From Glandiceps talaboti (Eukaryota; Hemichordata; Enteropneusta; Spengelidae), in NCBI RefSeq assembly GCF_964340395.1, contig NC_135557.1, positions 15,739,867 through 15,802,366 of the forward strand: a stretch of 62,500 nt of DNA, given 5' to 3'. Numbering within the stretch: position 1 is the stretch's first letter; each line of letters begins with the position of its first letter. The position numbers and the translations under genes were made by a program. The notes below the pieces were generated by a model that had not been told where the DNA came from, did not search any database, and was given only the letters and a program-made list of their open reading frames with translations. Below, one piece after another: positions 1 through 13,789 of this stretch.

Positions 1-1172
1 GTGTGGGTATCTAGAGATGAAAGTAGGCTCTGCTAAACAGATAAGTCTTTATGCGCTTCTTAAAAATATCAAGGCTGGGTGACTGGCGCACTTCTAGAGG
101 GACATTGTTCCAAGCGAAGGGGGCCGTGCGCGAGAAAGCACGATCACCATAGGTCTTCCGGTTACTCCGTGGTACATGAAGTAGGATTTTGCCATTTGAT
201 CGGAGAACTCTGGATGACACTTTCAGGTTGATTAGATCAGATATATAAACAGGAGCAGTGTTGTTCAGAGCTTTGTACGTGAGTAGCAGGATCTTGTATT
301 GGATTCTGTAGTGTACTGGTAGCCAGTGTAATTCCATAAGTATAGGGGTTATATGGTCATATTTCCGTGTGCGAGAGACAATTCTGGCTGCCGAGTTCAG
401 GGCATGCTGAAGTGGTAGAATGGATGATGATGGTAGACCACACAGGAGTGCATTACAGTAATCTAGTTTTGATGTGATTAGAGCATGTATTAACATCTGA
501 CAGACTTCCTTAGTTAGATACTGGCGAATATGGCTTATTTGACGGAGGTGGTAGTAAACTGACTAGCATATCGTATGAACGTGCTTACATAGAGTGTAGT
601 TTTCATCAAATGTTACTCCTATATTCCGTGCAGAGTTAATAATTGGAATAGAACTTGATCCAATTATCATGTGATCAATAAGACGAGGTGAACGGTTGAA
701 CTGGGACCTTAACAGAAGTACCTCAGTTTTGCCATCATTGAGTTGGAGTTTATTTTCTATCATCCACATTTTTATTTCATGAACCATTCCTTCCATCTCG
801 TGTACTGTAGATAGGATGTTAGACTGGGAGAAATACTGATAGAGTTGATTGTCGTCGGCATACTGATGAAAGTTGATATTGTGATTTCGAATGAGCTGAG
901 CAAGTGGTAGGATGTAAATGCAGAACAAAAGTGGACCAAGCACTGAACCCTGTGGTACTCCGAATTGCAGTAGTTGAGTATCGGATGTTGAGCCATGTAT
1001 AGATATAGACTGTTTTCTGTTCTTTAGATAGGATGAAAACCATTGCAATGGGATGTTCTTGATGCCAAGTTTAGATAACCTTGAGATGAGTATGTTGTGA
1101 TCAATAGTGTCAAAAGCAGAGGAGAGGTCGGGGAGAACACATCTATTGATATTATCATTGAACTTATTGTAT
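1..1172 (-). mobile_element. 5'-truncated CR1/L2-like LINE, C-terminal half of the reverse transcriptase
   Basis: Read on the minus strand, one frame stays open from about 1170 to 11 apart from a single in-frame TAG at 563-565. It shows LSSAFDTIDHNIL, then GVPQGSVLGPLLF, then the catalytic YADD motif, and past the stop codon the thumb/C-terminal motifs SKLDYCNALL and RAFSRTAPFAWNNVP. This order is diagnostic of a non-LTR retrotransposon reverse transcriptase, and the motif wording fits the CR1/L2 group (family knowledge). Homology stops abruptly near 1172, where an in-frame TGA lies just upstream, as expected for 5' truncation during target-primed integration. The 3' UTR and tail lie outside the window, left of base 1. 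The copy is dead (no endonuclease, one nonsense codon) but otherwise intact, which suggests a fairly young insertion. Confidence 0.93.
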
Positions 1173-1724
1173 CATCAATCCATCACGCCATCTGTCTCAT
1201 GTAGGCATGAATAGACACATTGTGAACAATATGTAGTGCCTTCGGGAAATGTTGGTATTCCAATGTGCTATTGACAGTTAGAACCACGTGACATGTTTTC
1301 AACCAAAACTTTCAACAGCGACTGTGCCTAACACTGGGGTTGAATTCATTGTACACGTCAAGTCACTCTCTTAAGTATGGAGTTTCATCTCTAGATCTGA
1401 CATTTCCATCCAGCTGTTAGAACTTCTTGGGGCATCTGAACAGATGTCAGTTTTTTATACACATTTATTTTCACAATTTCTAATATTTTTTAGGAGTATG
1501 TTGATCGTATAGCAAATAAGCTACCTATCGGTCAGAATAGCTCCACCTTTTTTTCTTTTTTTATAACATATGTAGAAGTGGCTCTGCTGTTCAGCTCTTC
1601 CACTATGCTGTTTTGTTTTAGCAAAGTAATAAAGTGGTTAGTGGTGTTATATGATGACTCACACACCATACAAAACATTTGACACAGAAAGTTGGTAAAA
1701 TATTGTACTTTTATATTATACTAT
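1173..1724. other. Intergenic stretch without a gene
   Basis: AT-rich unique-looking sequence to the right of the LINE truncation point. I see no reading frame, repeat or RNA signature that can be supported. Confidence 0.5.
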
Positions 1725-2100
1725 AGTCATCATTTTACAAAAATTCTATTTTTACCCCTAATTTTGCTTATCAATAACCCAATCAACTTGTCTTGAACAA
1801 ACTCATATCTGCTTATATCAAGACTATTACACGTCACACTTCAACTCAATTGTAGTTTTGGAGAAGAAGATTTGTTAATCATTTTTACCAAAAAAATTCT
1901 ATTTTAGATCTAATTTGCATATTATTGACCCAATCAACTTGTTTTAAACGACCTCATATCTGCTTGTCCCAAGAAACCTACACACCAAATTTTGCGTTTG
2001 GGATAAGAAGATGAAAGTAGAAAAGTTGACAGACGCCGACGGAGAATTAAACTTAACCCTTAAGCTCGGCGACAGCCGAGCTAAAAAAACAACAACCTAA
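1725..2100 (+). repeat. Tandemly duplicated ~153-bp unit with a terminal hairpin
   Basis: Two diverged copies of a unit of about 153 bp lie head to tail (about 1725-1876 and 1877-2015). Shared words are CCAATCAACTTGT, CTCATATCTGCTT and a run like GATAAGAAGAT. After the second copy there is a perfect 8-bp hairpin: AGCTCGGC at 2063-2070, loop GACA, GCCGAGCT at 2075-2082. An A-rich 14-nt run follows, then CTAA at 2097-2100 and a T. A GC-rich hairpin a short distance before CTRR-T is the 3'-end signature of Helitrons (family knowledge), so this may be the end of a non-autonomous rolling-circle element. That assignment is an inference because no 5' end was found. Confidence 0.45.
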
Positions 2101-2276
2101 TAGCCATGCATGTCGTGATTTTGTTGAAAACAGCAATTTGACAACTAGACACGTAATTATATAATTACGTATTTATATTAGCTCTATATAAACAGACCAT
2201 GGCAGTAATACATTCACCCACACACACATCTACATAGTGAGATCCACATTGGTCACGAATATGGTCTCTATGTTAG

Positions 2277-2431
<155 letters not shown>

Positions 2432-2835
2432 TGAAAATTTTATATTCTCCGTAAGTCTCATCTCTGAAATGCAACAAGCATGCCAATTCAACGTATAGCC
2501 GTGAATGGAATAATCCCCACGCCGATCGTTAAGATATTTCAATTGGGTTTTTACAATGTAAAGCCCGCTGGAACATATCTCATAAACAGGTAATGTTGAA
2601 GTTTAGCGCCAACCAATTTGCGCAGTATAGAGCAAAGATTACAGTTCGTGTTTACTGTAAAATGCAACTATACGGCATTATGGGTATTATATATCATCAG
2701 ATTTTCAGTCTCTAACGTTAATGTGTTTCATAACTGCTGTTTGATATAGAATGCGGACAAATTTCCCCGAAAATCTAGGTTCCTAAGATCTCTCAAATCG
2801 TTGCCATATGAATCTTTTCTCTTTTTTTGTTAGTA

Positions 2836-3080
<245 letters not shown>

Positions 3081-4396
3081 TGAACAAACGGGTTGCCCCA
3101 ATTACAGTTTTATGAAAATATCATACCTTTGAATTAGCAAACCCATGTAGCACCTACTGTGAATTATTTAAATAAAATATATTCATTTGTGTTTAGCGAC
3201 ATGTACAAACAGCGTCAAGAAGCACAACGATTATAAGTTCATGACAAAAAAATGGTCCTTTTGAAAAAATGACACACACACACACTTGGGGTTCACCGTC
3301 TTGTTTTCAAGGGAATCCACAATGTTTTTTCCCATAGATTTAACACGGGAATCAGCGACCATCTTGGATTTCAAAACGGCTTAATTTTGATATTCTCTTG
3401 ACCTTTATTCAAATATGTGCATGGTCACGCTAATGTTTTCCCTTGACTTGGGAAGGGTTTCAGTTTTTATGAACAAAGTAAAAGCAAGACTGTAAAAGAA
3501 CATTTCTGAGGTGCATTCTACATTAAGTCAACCTATAATTTTATATACGTTATGTTTTGAGGGAAGTGTGCCGATATTCTGATCCTAATGGGCACAATTG
3601 TCTATTTTGACTATGTAAGTAATGGTGGATTACAGCTAGTACATAGATGAATGCAGTGTCTCAAAGATTTATGACAAAGTTATACATTAAAAGCGACCAT
3701 TTGATTGATATTAACAACCACCTCAGACTACTAGTGTCTTGAGCAATCATTAACAACTTTCTTAAAGGACTTGTTATTAAATTATGCTTAGTCCACAATT
3801 TTGCATACAAATAAAAATATAATATAATTTTGCATATGGTACATATTCCATAGGCTATATTAGTCTTTGTGTTAGCCTTTGGATTCCCCTAGCAACAGTC
3901 TGTTGTTGATGGATACAATTGTTATCTCGCGAGATCTGCCGCAAGACATTAACTCCCCTACTGGGATATACGCTTGAAGTGTAGTCCATCAGTATTTTCT
4001 CCAGTGATTGTAAATTTGTACCTCTTTAAATATATAATAGAAACGAGGAGTTACGAGGAGTTATTCCTTCGCGATATCGCGAGGTCATTAGCAGCTACCC
4101 TTCATAATGGTCGTTAACTTTTATTCCTTCTTCTTGAAGAGAGAGATGCTCGTGTTAATAACTTACAACAAACTTTGGAGATTTGTCTTGATAAACAACT
4201 CTAAGAATAACAGCAGCTTAGTTCTTCAGAATTCTTTTATTCCATGTCCAGAATTACACAAATTATACAAACTGAAACACCTGATTATAACCGAGGGGTC
4301 GAGTGGGGTGGGGCTGGGGCAAATCAGTGTAAAATAATACGACAAGGCTCCTCTGAGACCTACAAACCCAAACTATTGCCACACCACTGAACACCG
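3081..4396. other. Intergenic stretch without a gene
   Basis: AT-rich sequence with a short AC run near 3275. The open frames present (for example 4107-4337) have no recognisable motif. A run of about 20 C follows at 4397-4416. Confidence 0.5.
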
Positions 4397-4416
4397 CCCC
4401 CCCCCCCCCCCCCCCC
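4397..4416. repeat. poly-C homopolymer
   Basis: About 20 consecutive C residues, possibly a tract prone to length errors in assembly. Confidence 0.95.
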
Positions 4417-4896
4417 AGGAGATCCTTTCTCATACGAATATGCAACATTTACCCGGTTGTAGCTTACACAATTTAGAATGTCATTGACCTTTGCCATGAA
4501 ACCATTAGCTCACAACCAATACAACTCATGAATATTCTAATGATTTCGAATGACCTTGCTCAATTAATAAAAAAAATTGGAACTTCTCCAAATCCTGGCC
4601 TTAGCCAATTGCCCTATCACAGAATTACTCTGCAAGCAACTGTAATGTTAGAAGTAACATATACTAAAAATGCCGATGTTGTCACGTATGGTATGCTTGT
4701 TATCGTGACAAACAAGAAAGGGAATATGCACTTATGTGGTACACATTGTCATACATTCTCGAATAATATAACATGACTGGGCTGCTGTAAACACTTCATA
4801 TCCCTATTGGTCACTATGGTTATGATCGCCTATGGACTATACTTCTTTCTCCCTGCAAATAATGAACTGGACATTACACAACATCAAAAGCCTTTT

Positions 4897-5090
<194 letters not shown>

Positions 5091-6540
5091 AAAATATAAT
5101 TCATCACAAGAACACAACCCGGGATTTAATCAACTTAGATAACAACAGTTAACACTGCTCTAACAGATGTCCTATCCCTTTTATAAGACAATTAATTAAC
5201 TTCATTTATACAAATTACCAGTTAAATTTAGCAGAGAAAGAGCTACGTAAAACAGGGAAAGAGGATTCATCACAACAACGCAAATCGGGAATGAATCAAA
5301 AGAACAGGTCTTAGATAACAACAGTTAAGTTAATCTAACAGAAAAACATCCCAAACCACTCAAATACAATGTTTGAAGTGGCCATTTGAATGAATAAAGG
5401 ATATTATATTTGACTCATCCGTCGCTAGACAATTTTATCATTTAATGGCATTGCCAAGTAAAATCTCATCACCTATGAAGTCAACTTGCAATGTATATTT
5501 ATAAGACATTTAGATTGAGAAAAATTTCACAAGTTATGTTTATTCTTGACACGTTTTCGGTTGTATATTTTCGTTCCATGTATGTATGTATGTATGTATG
5601 TATGTATGTATGCAATCATTATACTTTTTGTCTTGCTTTATTTATTCGAATATGCATTTTGGGCCGATGGCCTCTAAATGCGAAATAAATATTCAATTAA
5701 AAGCAATTAAATTCAAATTCAATTCAATTCAATTCAATTATTTTTACCGTGTTTCTCTATTCGCAAAAATAATGTGTCATTGTTTTAAAGATTTTGATCA
5801 AAAGTATTTGGTCATTTTCAAGACAGTCACGCGTGATGTTTCGACTTTTACACTTTGTATCATATTGTTTTCGTACATTGTACCCTGTGACACCAATGAA
5901 CCAGAATACTTTGTAACAATTTGTGAAGTCTAGTACTCCGTGAAGAGATTTATTAAAATGTATCATTTCTGATATGTCACGTATTCCATTGAAAGAATAT
6001 TCTACTCAACCAAATAACGAACTCGCAATGCAGTATTCATTGTTTGACTGGTTCTTCTATGCATGGAGATAGGGGAAGGATACCGTGTGAATTCACTATG
6101 GTTACGAGAACCTTGGATGATAAACGTCTGGAAATATGTTGGTTTTCATACTCGTCCAATTCCCAGTATAGAGCTGGCATCGATAACAACTTAGGCGGAA
6201 GTGACGTACCTGTCTTCCTTAGCGACTTCTGTTAAACATGTTGGCGACTGTTTCTAATGTTATTGTAATCGCATTACAATACACAAGCAGACGACAATAT
6301 GTTCAACGGAAGTTCCCCTACCAAGACCTGCACGCCTATAAGTTGCATCAAAGCCAGCTCCATATCGATAAATGTAAAAGAATGAAACAATGCATTTTAT
6401 TTGGTTTTAAATCCAAGTCTTAAGTTAACCTCAGACCACTAAAAACTAAACATTCCAAATTCATGAGATATCCTTCCCCTTAAGGTTTGTATGGAACTTA
6501 GATTAATAATGTAAAAATGGTGTTTTGAAAATAATGTTTT
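5091..6540. other. Intergenic stretch with minor simple repeats
   Basis: Contains a short TATG array (5577-5612) and an ATTCA array (about 5712-5738). No gene is recognised. Confidence 0.5.
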
Positions 6541-6575
6541 ATTTTTTTTTTTTTTTTTTATTTTTTTTTTTTTTA
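6541..6575 (-). repeat. T-rich tract, possible poly(A) tail of a minus-strand retroposon
   Basis: Two runs of about 17 T separated by one A. On the minus strand this is a long A tail, and the sequence to its right (from about 6576) would be the 3' end of the inserted element. No coding or SINE body is recognised, so the retroposon reading is weak. Confidence 0.3.
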
Positions 6576-9500
6576 TTATATGCATTTACAAAAGTTTACA
6601 CAACAGAAAAAGAACATTACACAACGGATAACAATACAAAAGGGAGGAAGAAGCGAGGCATCAGTACGTTGAATCGCAAATAACTAAGGAAAGGGGAAAA
6701 GTGTATGCGCGTGTACCAAAATGAAATGAAATGAATGTTTTATACATTGTTTAAGTTGTGTGTGCATTAACATTTGAGTTACTGTATAATATGCTCCCGT
6801 TTCATTGTCGTATAATACATTTGATGTCAGCTAATGTACACATAATATTCAATGGGTTAAAAATATGAATAACAATATAGAATGTAGGTCTAGAAATAAA
6901 TCAAAACTGAAATTTCATCCACCGTATCTGAATACGTAAAATTTCTGATTCTTTCAATCTCTGAACATAGCCAGAGGAGTATCAATGCATTAACATTGGA
7001 GATAAGAAAACCCGTGAAAAGTCCGCATGCATTACGAATATGTCTTTCCAATCACGTCAGGTCACCGTGGAAGGAACAAACGCCTGGAGACCGTGAGTGA
7101 AATTTTATATCGAAAGATTGCCGCGCGCTAGGGGGTTAGGTTTATAAATTAATCTCGAAATTGCGTATTTCTTTACAATATAATATGATATAGCCGCAAG
7201 CAATATATTTATTACGGTTTATGCTAACTGAAGATAAATGCTGATTTGCAATACAATTCTGAACCGCCATTATATACAAAACATCATTATGTATATGTAA
7301 TATTAAAATTTATCTAATCTCTACCAAACGATATCGGGAAACTACGTGCCACGTTCCGTTTATTTTCAAAACCAACACAATACACAAGAAAACTACTGTC
7401 GGACGTAGTTCTGTTAACTAGTACTCTAACTTTGTTTTTCAGATTAATCTGGCTTTCGGTTCTCTACAGAAAGCATCATTCGAATGTTGCTGAGAACGGC
7501 CTGAGGCTAACGCATGTTTAATATTTTCGATAATTTGAAAGTACTGCACTGCACTCTGAGGGAAAAAGACAACAAGGTGGTAGGTATTTTAGTTGTGTGT
7601 GTGTGTGTGTCTATATGTCTGCCTATCTGTTCATGTGTTTTTAAGTTCTGTACATTTTCGACGGTTACACGAAATCGAAGGCCACATTTTATCTTTGAAG
7701 AGGTGATTCAAATTGTATTCAAATTGTACGTTGATGGTAAAGTGTACTGCCAAAGTACACAGATGCTAACATATGTTACCATAGGACCTTGATAATAAAA
7801 TGTATTGCCAAGTATTCTGCATCATTTACTTTAACTGATGCAATAAATTACAATAATTCGAAATTTATGAGGAGAAATAACATGATTGATTAGAGGAGAG
7901 TTCCAGTTGATGCACGCCCACGTTGTTTTCATGTTATGGTAAAATATATGCAACAAATATGATTTATCATATGAATAATGAATACCACTATGCCATCACA
8001 GCAATACTTTCAATAATTTAACCCTTGAAAATCCATGGCGGCATCAAAAAGCCGTTTCAAACACAAACTACCGATTTCTTATGTTGTATGGATCATGGGT
8101 ACTCCTCTCACATGCAGTTAATCTCTATGCAATCTCAGAGGGAATTTGAGTTAGAAAGGAAAATGTCAGATTAGGATTAAAGAAGGGCTGAGAACACTTG
8201 GAGATGTCTAACAAGAGTTGGTCTTGAGCATAAGACAGGTCCTATCTGATCCTTATGGATAAACTAATAATATAACACTGATACGACGATCTGGGTTCGA
8301 ATCCTTCGCATGGCGTCAGAAAGAAGCGATGTACGACCTTACAGTATGATTAAATCATCGCCGCAATCAATACTTAAATTTTGATCAAATCTAAGAAGCA
8401 TTTTGAAACATTCATATAGTATTCAAACTGGCGACGGGCTAATACATAAGCTCTCATAGCATTACCCTATCATGTGAAAGTCTAAGGCCAGGCATAATTC
8501 TCAAAATCTCAACTCAAAACTTGCTCTCTGTTGTTTAACAAGTCAGTCATCAGACTTAGTCGGCATCTGTGTAGGCGTCAGATTGTCTCAGTACAAGTTG
8601 ATCAGGATTTCATAATGGCGATTGTGCAAATGCAGCATTTCCGATTCGATCGGGAAATGAAATCTTTAAAAGTGGATTTGGAAGCTTATTAAAATCTACT
8701 CAACTTATACTACGTAGTCATTATGCATGGCGTGTAGAGTATGAATTACTGAGTAACAAAGATTGTATACAAATATTGGTGCAATGTTCGGTTAGAATGA
8801 CGTCTTCCGTGGGCAGGACAATAGGATTATGCATGATCATATCAAAAAGAGAAACAAGATTTATAGTTTATGGCAAACCAAATAGTCTTAAGGATTTATC
8901 AGCTTTGTTTATGCTTTACAAAGTGTCTTTTTTGCGTGGTGTTAGGTTTGATAGTTTTGAGCAGCTACTGTAGTGATAGAATTATAGATATACGTCGTGC
9001 CGTTTAGGCTAACAAAGTGATGTCTGTGTAAAAAGTCGGAAGAAAACACACCATCGGGACGACTTGCAAATTCAAAGAGTTTCAAAGAGTGCATAGGTAA
9101 TGGACGCAGTTACATCGCTAGCTGGCAGTTTTGTGGTCTTGATATTGTTGTGGACGTACATAAATTACTAGCTTGTGATAATATCAAAGTGGGACAGAGA
9201 GACTATAATTAATTGATTAGCCATCAAAGCAATACGAGTAATGTTACTTTTTATATACTGCTTTTTCACATTGTTCTAAAAGTGCTTTTGAAATTATTAG
9301 TCTTGCCTAGACCTACATAGCGGCGCAATTGCCCTTTGCACTTCCTCAACTCCATGGGTCACTTTATATTGCAGTCTCCAACTCTAAGCGTATATGATGA
9401 AAACCATCGCATTGCAACCTAAAACCTACCAGGTCCCTAATTGTACAGCTGTATTGATATGGGATAAATTATTGTTATTCAAATCTTGTCTGGGGACGTT

Positions 9501-11775
9501 GGCTATTCCAAAAAATGGTAATAGCAACGCCCGAACAAGGTTCCAAATCGGCCAGTCTTAAACCTTGCAACCATCACGCTACTCTACATCCATTAAGATC
9601 TTCTGTCTCTCGGAGCAAAATAGACAACTACTGCTGAGTATAAAAGGACTATCTCCATGGTTACTGTAAGTGATGATGGACTGGATGATATATTGTTACA
9701 GAAAAGTAGAGAACTTTAAATAAAACACGTTATTATACAAAAAGCTTGTTGACAGAAAGCTGTCAAGATTGTATCAAGCAATAACACGAGAGTGCTTTTT
9801 AGTAGAAGCATGCTAAACTGTACTATGTAAACTACACTCTGATGCAATATATTTATTACATTTTCCCACCGACATAATCTCCATCACTATCCACAGGAGA
9901 TGTATCTTTGTTGTTATACCTCGTACCCCAAAGTATCCGTAATTTTCATAAACGTTTGGTCCACGATTGAGTTTGATTTGTTCCACCGGAACTATTCCAT
10001 GGCCCTCCCCAAAATTCTGCTTTGTATTGCTTTCAAAGAAGGTATATTTTGTTTTCATTTTCTGGTGAAATAAATTTCAATTTCAATTCCAATATTGGCA
10101 ACACAAAGTGATAAACAGCCTTCATACGTGGGATGAATACGAAAGTAATCAACACGTTATTCTAACTAGGGAAAATATACCTCTTGTAAGTGCGTCAAAG
10201 CGTTTTGTTAATATGTTCAGTGATATGCGTCACATCAATTGTCAGCATTCTATTCGTTCACCATTTTACACTTAAAGCTGTGATAAAATTGTTCATTCGA
10301 CGATGTATAGCGCATACAGACTTCAATAATGTTTAACTTGGCTCTACCCGACGAAGATCGAAGAGTCAGGAGCACAAAGCGGTGTCTTAAATAAAAAAAA
10401 TATTACAAGTGATTTTGTATTCCCTAGCCTCTAATTCAAGTTTGTTTATTTTCATTTACCTTCCATGATCTACTTCAAGATAGCTACTGTAGTCCTCGAC
10501 CGTCACCCATTATGGGAAAATAGTGTATGTTTGTATATTCAAAGAAGTAGAGTCTATCAAACTTTCATATCGTTAATTCACTGTCGACAAAATGATATGC
10601 TTCCAACCTCAGACAATCGATTGGCTACTCAAATCACAAGAACTAATTGGCGAAGGATTAGTTTCTCTCTTACCTTCCTGAACCTGTCACAGATTGAAGG
10701 AGTTCATGGATATCCCTTGAACTACAGTGTCTGCCGAATACAATCTGTAAGATGTGAAAAGATAAATAATGAGTTAATGCGCAATGAAACAATTTTCATA
10801 ATGAATTTTTGGAATATTACTTATTACATATGATTACTTGCATTGGTGTGCTTGAAACACTTGTTGTACTTTCGCTGCAGTGGCAATACCTAACATAATA
10901 TTTGCATACTTGTATGCAAATGAGCGCGCGATCGATCCATACACGAAATCACGCGATGCGTGAGCGCAATGTACTGTTCTGGAAAAACCTAATTATGTAA
11001 TAATAACATAGTCTTATGACGCACGAGAGACATCGCGGAGTACTCGGGGTTATTTTCTCGAGTGCTTGCAGTCTTTCTACTGCAATTTCAAGAGCGCAGG
11101 GAATGAAAGTATGGCGCCAGAGGAGAATGCAAGTATTCGTTCAAATACCCACGTATTCCTTTGATTCTGTTCTATTCACACTTTAAAGCTGTACATTTAT
11201 AAAGCAGAGGTCTCCCTTTGTACCAAATATGGCAGAGTCTATGCACGTTGTATTCAGCTATTCAAATCAGTGTATAAATGTATTGACTTAATATAAACTG
11301 ATTCAGTTGTAAAGTCGAGTTGACACACCGTATTATAGCACTCGCAAGCTAAGCTGAACGTGCCGAACAACGAAGGGATTTAAACCCTTGCTTGTATATG
11401 GCATTAATTCTATGTTATTCGAAATATGCGTCAAAAGCGGAAAAGGTCACTAATATGCTTCCCGATTTTTCATAAATTATAGTAGAATTAAATATATTGA
11501 GAGCCCTACCATTTTGGCAAAGTGCCCTTTTCAGGTTAGGGTTGGTATTTTTGGCAACTAAAGTAATTATTGAGGGCGTCTGTGGCTAAACGATACGTGA
11601 TCAAAAAGCAAAAAGGAAAAATCTTCTGATATATATTGATTATGATCTATATAGTTCATTATAAGTGACAGTTTTATGGTACAATTTGACTCTTATATTG
11701 TATACGAATGTAGCTTGACACAATTCAAATACTATTTAAGTCGTTGGATTAACAATAATTGCATATGAACCTTAT
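6576..11775. other. Long intergenic stretch without a recognisable gene
   Basis: About 5.2 kb of AT-rich sequence. I found only a short GT run (about 7596-7610) and an isolated tRNA B-box-like word, GGTTCGAATCC, at 8294-8304 with no foldable tRNA around it. The longest frame (10465-10833, 122 codons) has no motif and is about what chance gives in this much AT-rich DNA. Confidence 0.5.
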
Positions 11776-13111
11776 ATAACCCTGATAATCAATAAATTGT
11801 CATACTCTCTCTTTTGAAAAATAATCGTGAAAAAGATACACCCCAAAGAACCGAGGTAACTAGCTTGGGGTATTTAGTATGTTGACTTGTCATCTCTCTC
11901 TAATTACTACAACGAAAGGGGATCAGAAATCGTGACTTTACAGGTTTTCAAAGGAATAGACGATGATACGCTTTAAGGCTGGCACAGATATGCCAATTAT
12001 GTGGGAACATCTTCAATCTCTTTATCCTAATTGCGTTTTTGTGTGTCAAAGCACACGCATTCATTTTTCAACCCATTATTGACACTGAGCTTACGGTTAC
12101 AGAAATGTAAATTTACTCAAATTGAAAGGGTAAAAAATTACATTTTGTATGCATCAGTCGTGTTCGTGTGTGAAGATCTATTACCAGTCTCAAGTAATGA
12201 AATGTATTTCGGGGGATACGTTAGATATGTATGATAGTTTTTGTAGACTCAAACTGTGATTCACTGGATTTCGTGACAGGAAATTCAATTCGGTGATCGT
12301 CCTTATAGATTCCCTTAAGCAAAAGATGCATAGCTATTGACAGTAATGGATTTTGTGTAAGCAAAAATTGATATAATGTGTTTTATATATGCCATACCAT
12401 CGTTTTTGTGCCGTCTGGGGTTCTGTTTCCTGTATTTATATATCGTTTTCCTAAAGATGACCACTCATTGATACCACGACAAATATCCATGTCTTTCATA
12501 ACTATAAGCTTGGAGAAATCTGTTTCTGATATAACAAGATCTTTATCTGGAACATTGTACTGAATGAATGAGTATGCATTGAATTTATAAAGATTGCATT
12601 TCCTGTCACGAAATCCAGTGAATCACAGTTTGAGTCTAACAAAACTATCATACATATCTAACGTATCCCCGAAATACATTTCATTACTTGAGACTGGTGA
12701 TATATCTTCACACACGAACACGACTGATGCATACAAAATGTAATTTTTTACCCTTTCAATTTGAGTAAATTTACATTTCTGTAACCGTAAGCTCAGTGCC
12801 AATAATGGGTTGAAAAATGAATGCGTGTGCTTTGACACACAAAAACGCAATTAGGATAAAGAGATTGAAGATGTTCCCACATAATTGGCATATCTGTGCC
12901 AGCCTTAAGGTGTACTGTCGTCCAATCTTTTGAAAACCTGTAAAGTCACGATGTCTGATCCCCTTTCGTTGTAGTGATTAAAGAGAGAGATGAAAAAGTC
13001 AAGGGACTAAATAACTCAAGCTAGTTACCTCGATTCTTTGGGGTGTATAATTTTCATGATTATTTTTCAAAGTACAGAGTATGGCAATTTAATGGATTAT
13101 GGGGGTTACAT
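11776..13111. mobile_element. Large inverted-repeat (foldback-like) element with ~510-bp arms
   Basis: The left arm (about 11776-12284) and right arm (about 12598-13111) are inverted copies that match closely by eye, with scattered substitutions and small indels. They surround a 313-bp spacer. Outer ends read ATATAACCC on the left and the complement of GGGGGTTACAT on the right. The same 60-odd-residue frame starts at 12031 on plus and 12850 on minus, a direct consequence of the inversion and not evidence of two genes. No transposase is visible, so it is either a non-autonomous foldback element or an inverted local duplication. No target-site duplication was convincingly found. Confidence 0.85.
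12383..12613 (-). other. Open frame in the spacer of the inverted repeat, unrecognised
   Basis: On the minus strand an open frame of about 75 codons runs from a TGA just inside the right arm (about 12613) to a TAA at 12383-12385. It has no good start codon, though its composition looks protein-like (for example DFSKLIVMKDMDICRGINEW). It could be a captured exon fragment or chance. I do not recognise a family. Confidence 0.2.
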
Positions 13112-13789
13112 ATGTGTCACATGAAAATGACATTGCTGTGGAGGTCATGATTTTGTATTTTAAACTGGAAAAAACTGATTACATTGATACAGTATAGCAG
13201 AAAGGGAAAGGCAAAATTAATTTTAAAAGGTTTGTTTCCGATACCATGACTTCAGAAAATATGGTAGGTAGGTCGGAATTTTATTTTACAAACATATACT
13301 CTGTAACATTATTTTATCAAGATGAAAAAAAAGGAGAGGAGTTTTATCAAAAAAAAAAGTCCGAAACAAATAACCACTTGTCATCCATATGACCACCTTA
13401 AGTAATCGAAAACATAAAAGTGAATGACAACGATAACAACTATTTCACTATTTGAATATAACGACAAAAGCGAAATACTTGTCAACTTTTCATGTAATGT
13501 TCATAAAAAGGAAACCAACAAGAGATTGTGCTTAATACTATGCAGAAGTTATGGAGTCATGATGGGCGAATGTACCAAAATTAGATATGACATCATTGTT
13601 ATAGTTTCGTCATACCTTTAAATATTCCCTGCATTGACTCGGCTGATCCCACAAGGGAAGATTATGACTTTTAGAGAAGATTTTGCGGGATTTCTTTAAT
13701 TGTTCACATTTTACACCATTATCAATTACTTTCGCAACTTCTTTTTTGACCTGTCATGCATGTCCTGTTTCTGTATTTGATGTGTGTAA

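Noticed and set aside
8294-8304. tRNA B-box-like GGTTCGAATCC
   Set aside because: No matching acceptor, D or anticodon arms and a poorly paired T stem; at best a decayed tRNA-derived scrap.
10465-10833. 122-codon plus-strand open frame
   Set aside because: No motif, no splice or promoter context, and roughly one frame this long is expected by chance in this much AT-rich DNA.
12031-12850. Two near-identical short proteins on opposite strands
   Set aside because: They are the same sequence seen in the two arms of one inverted repeat; no other coding evidence.
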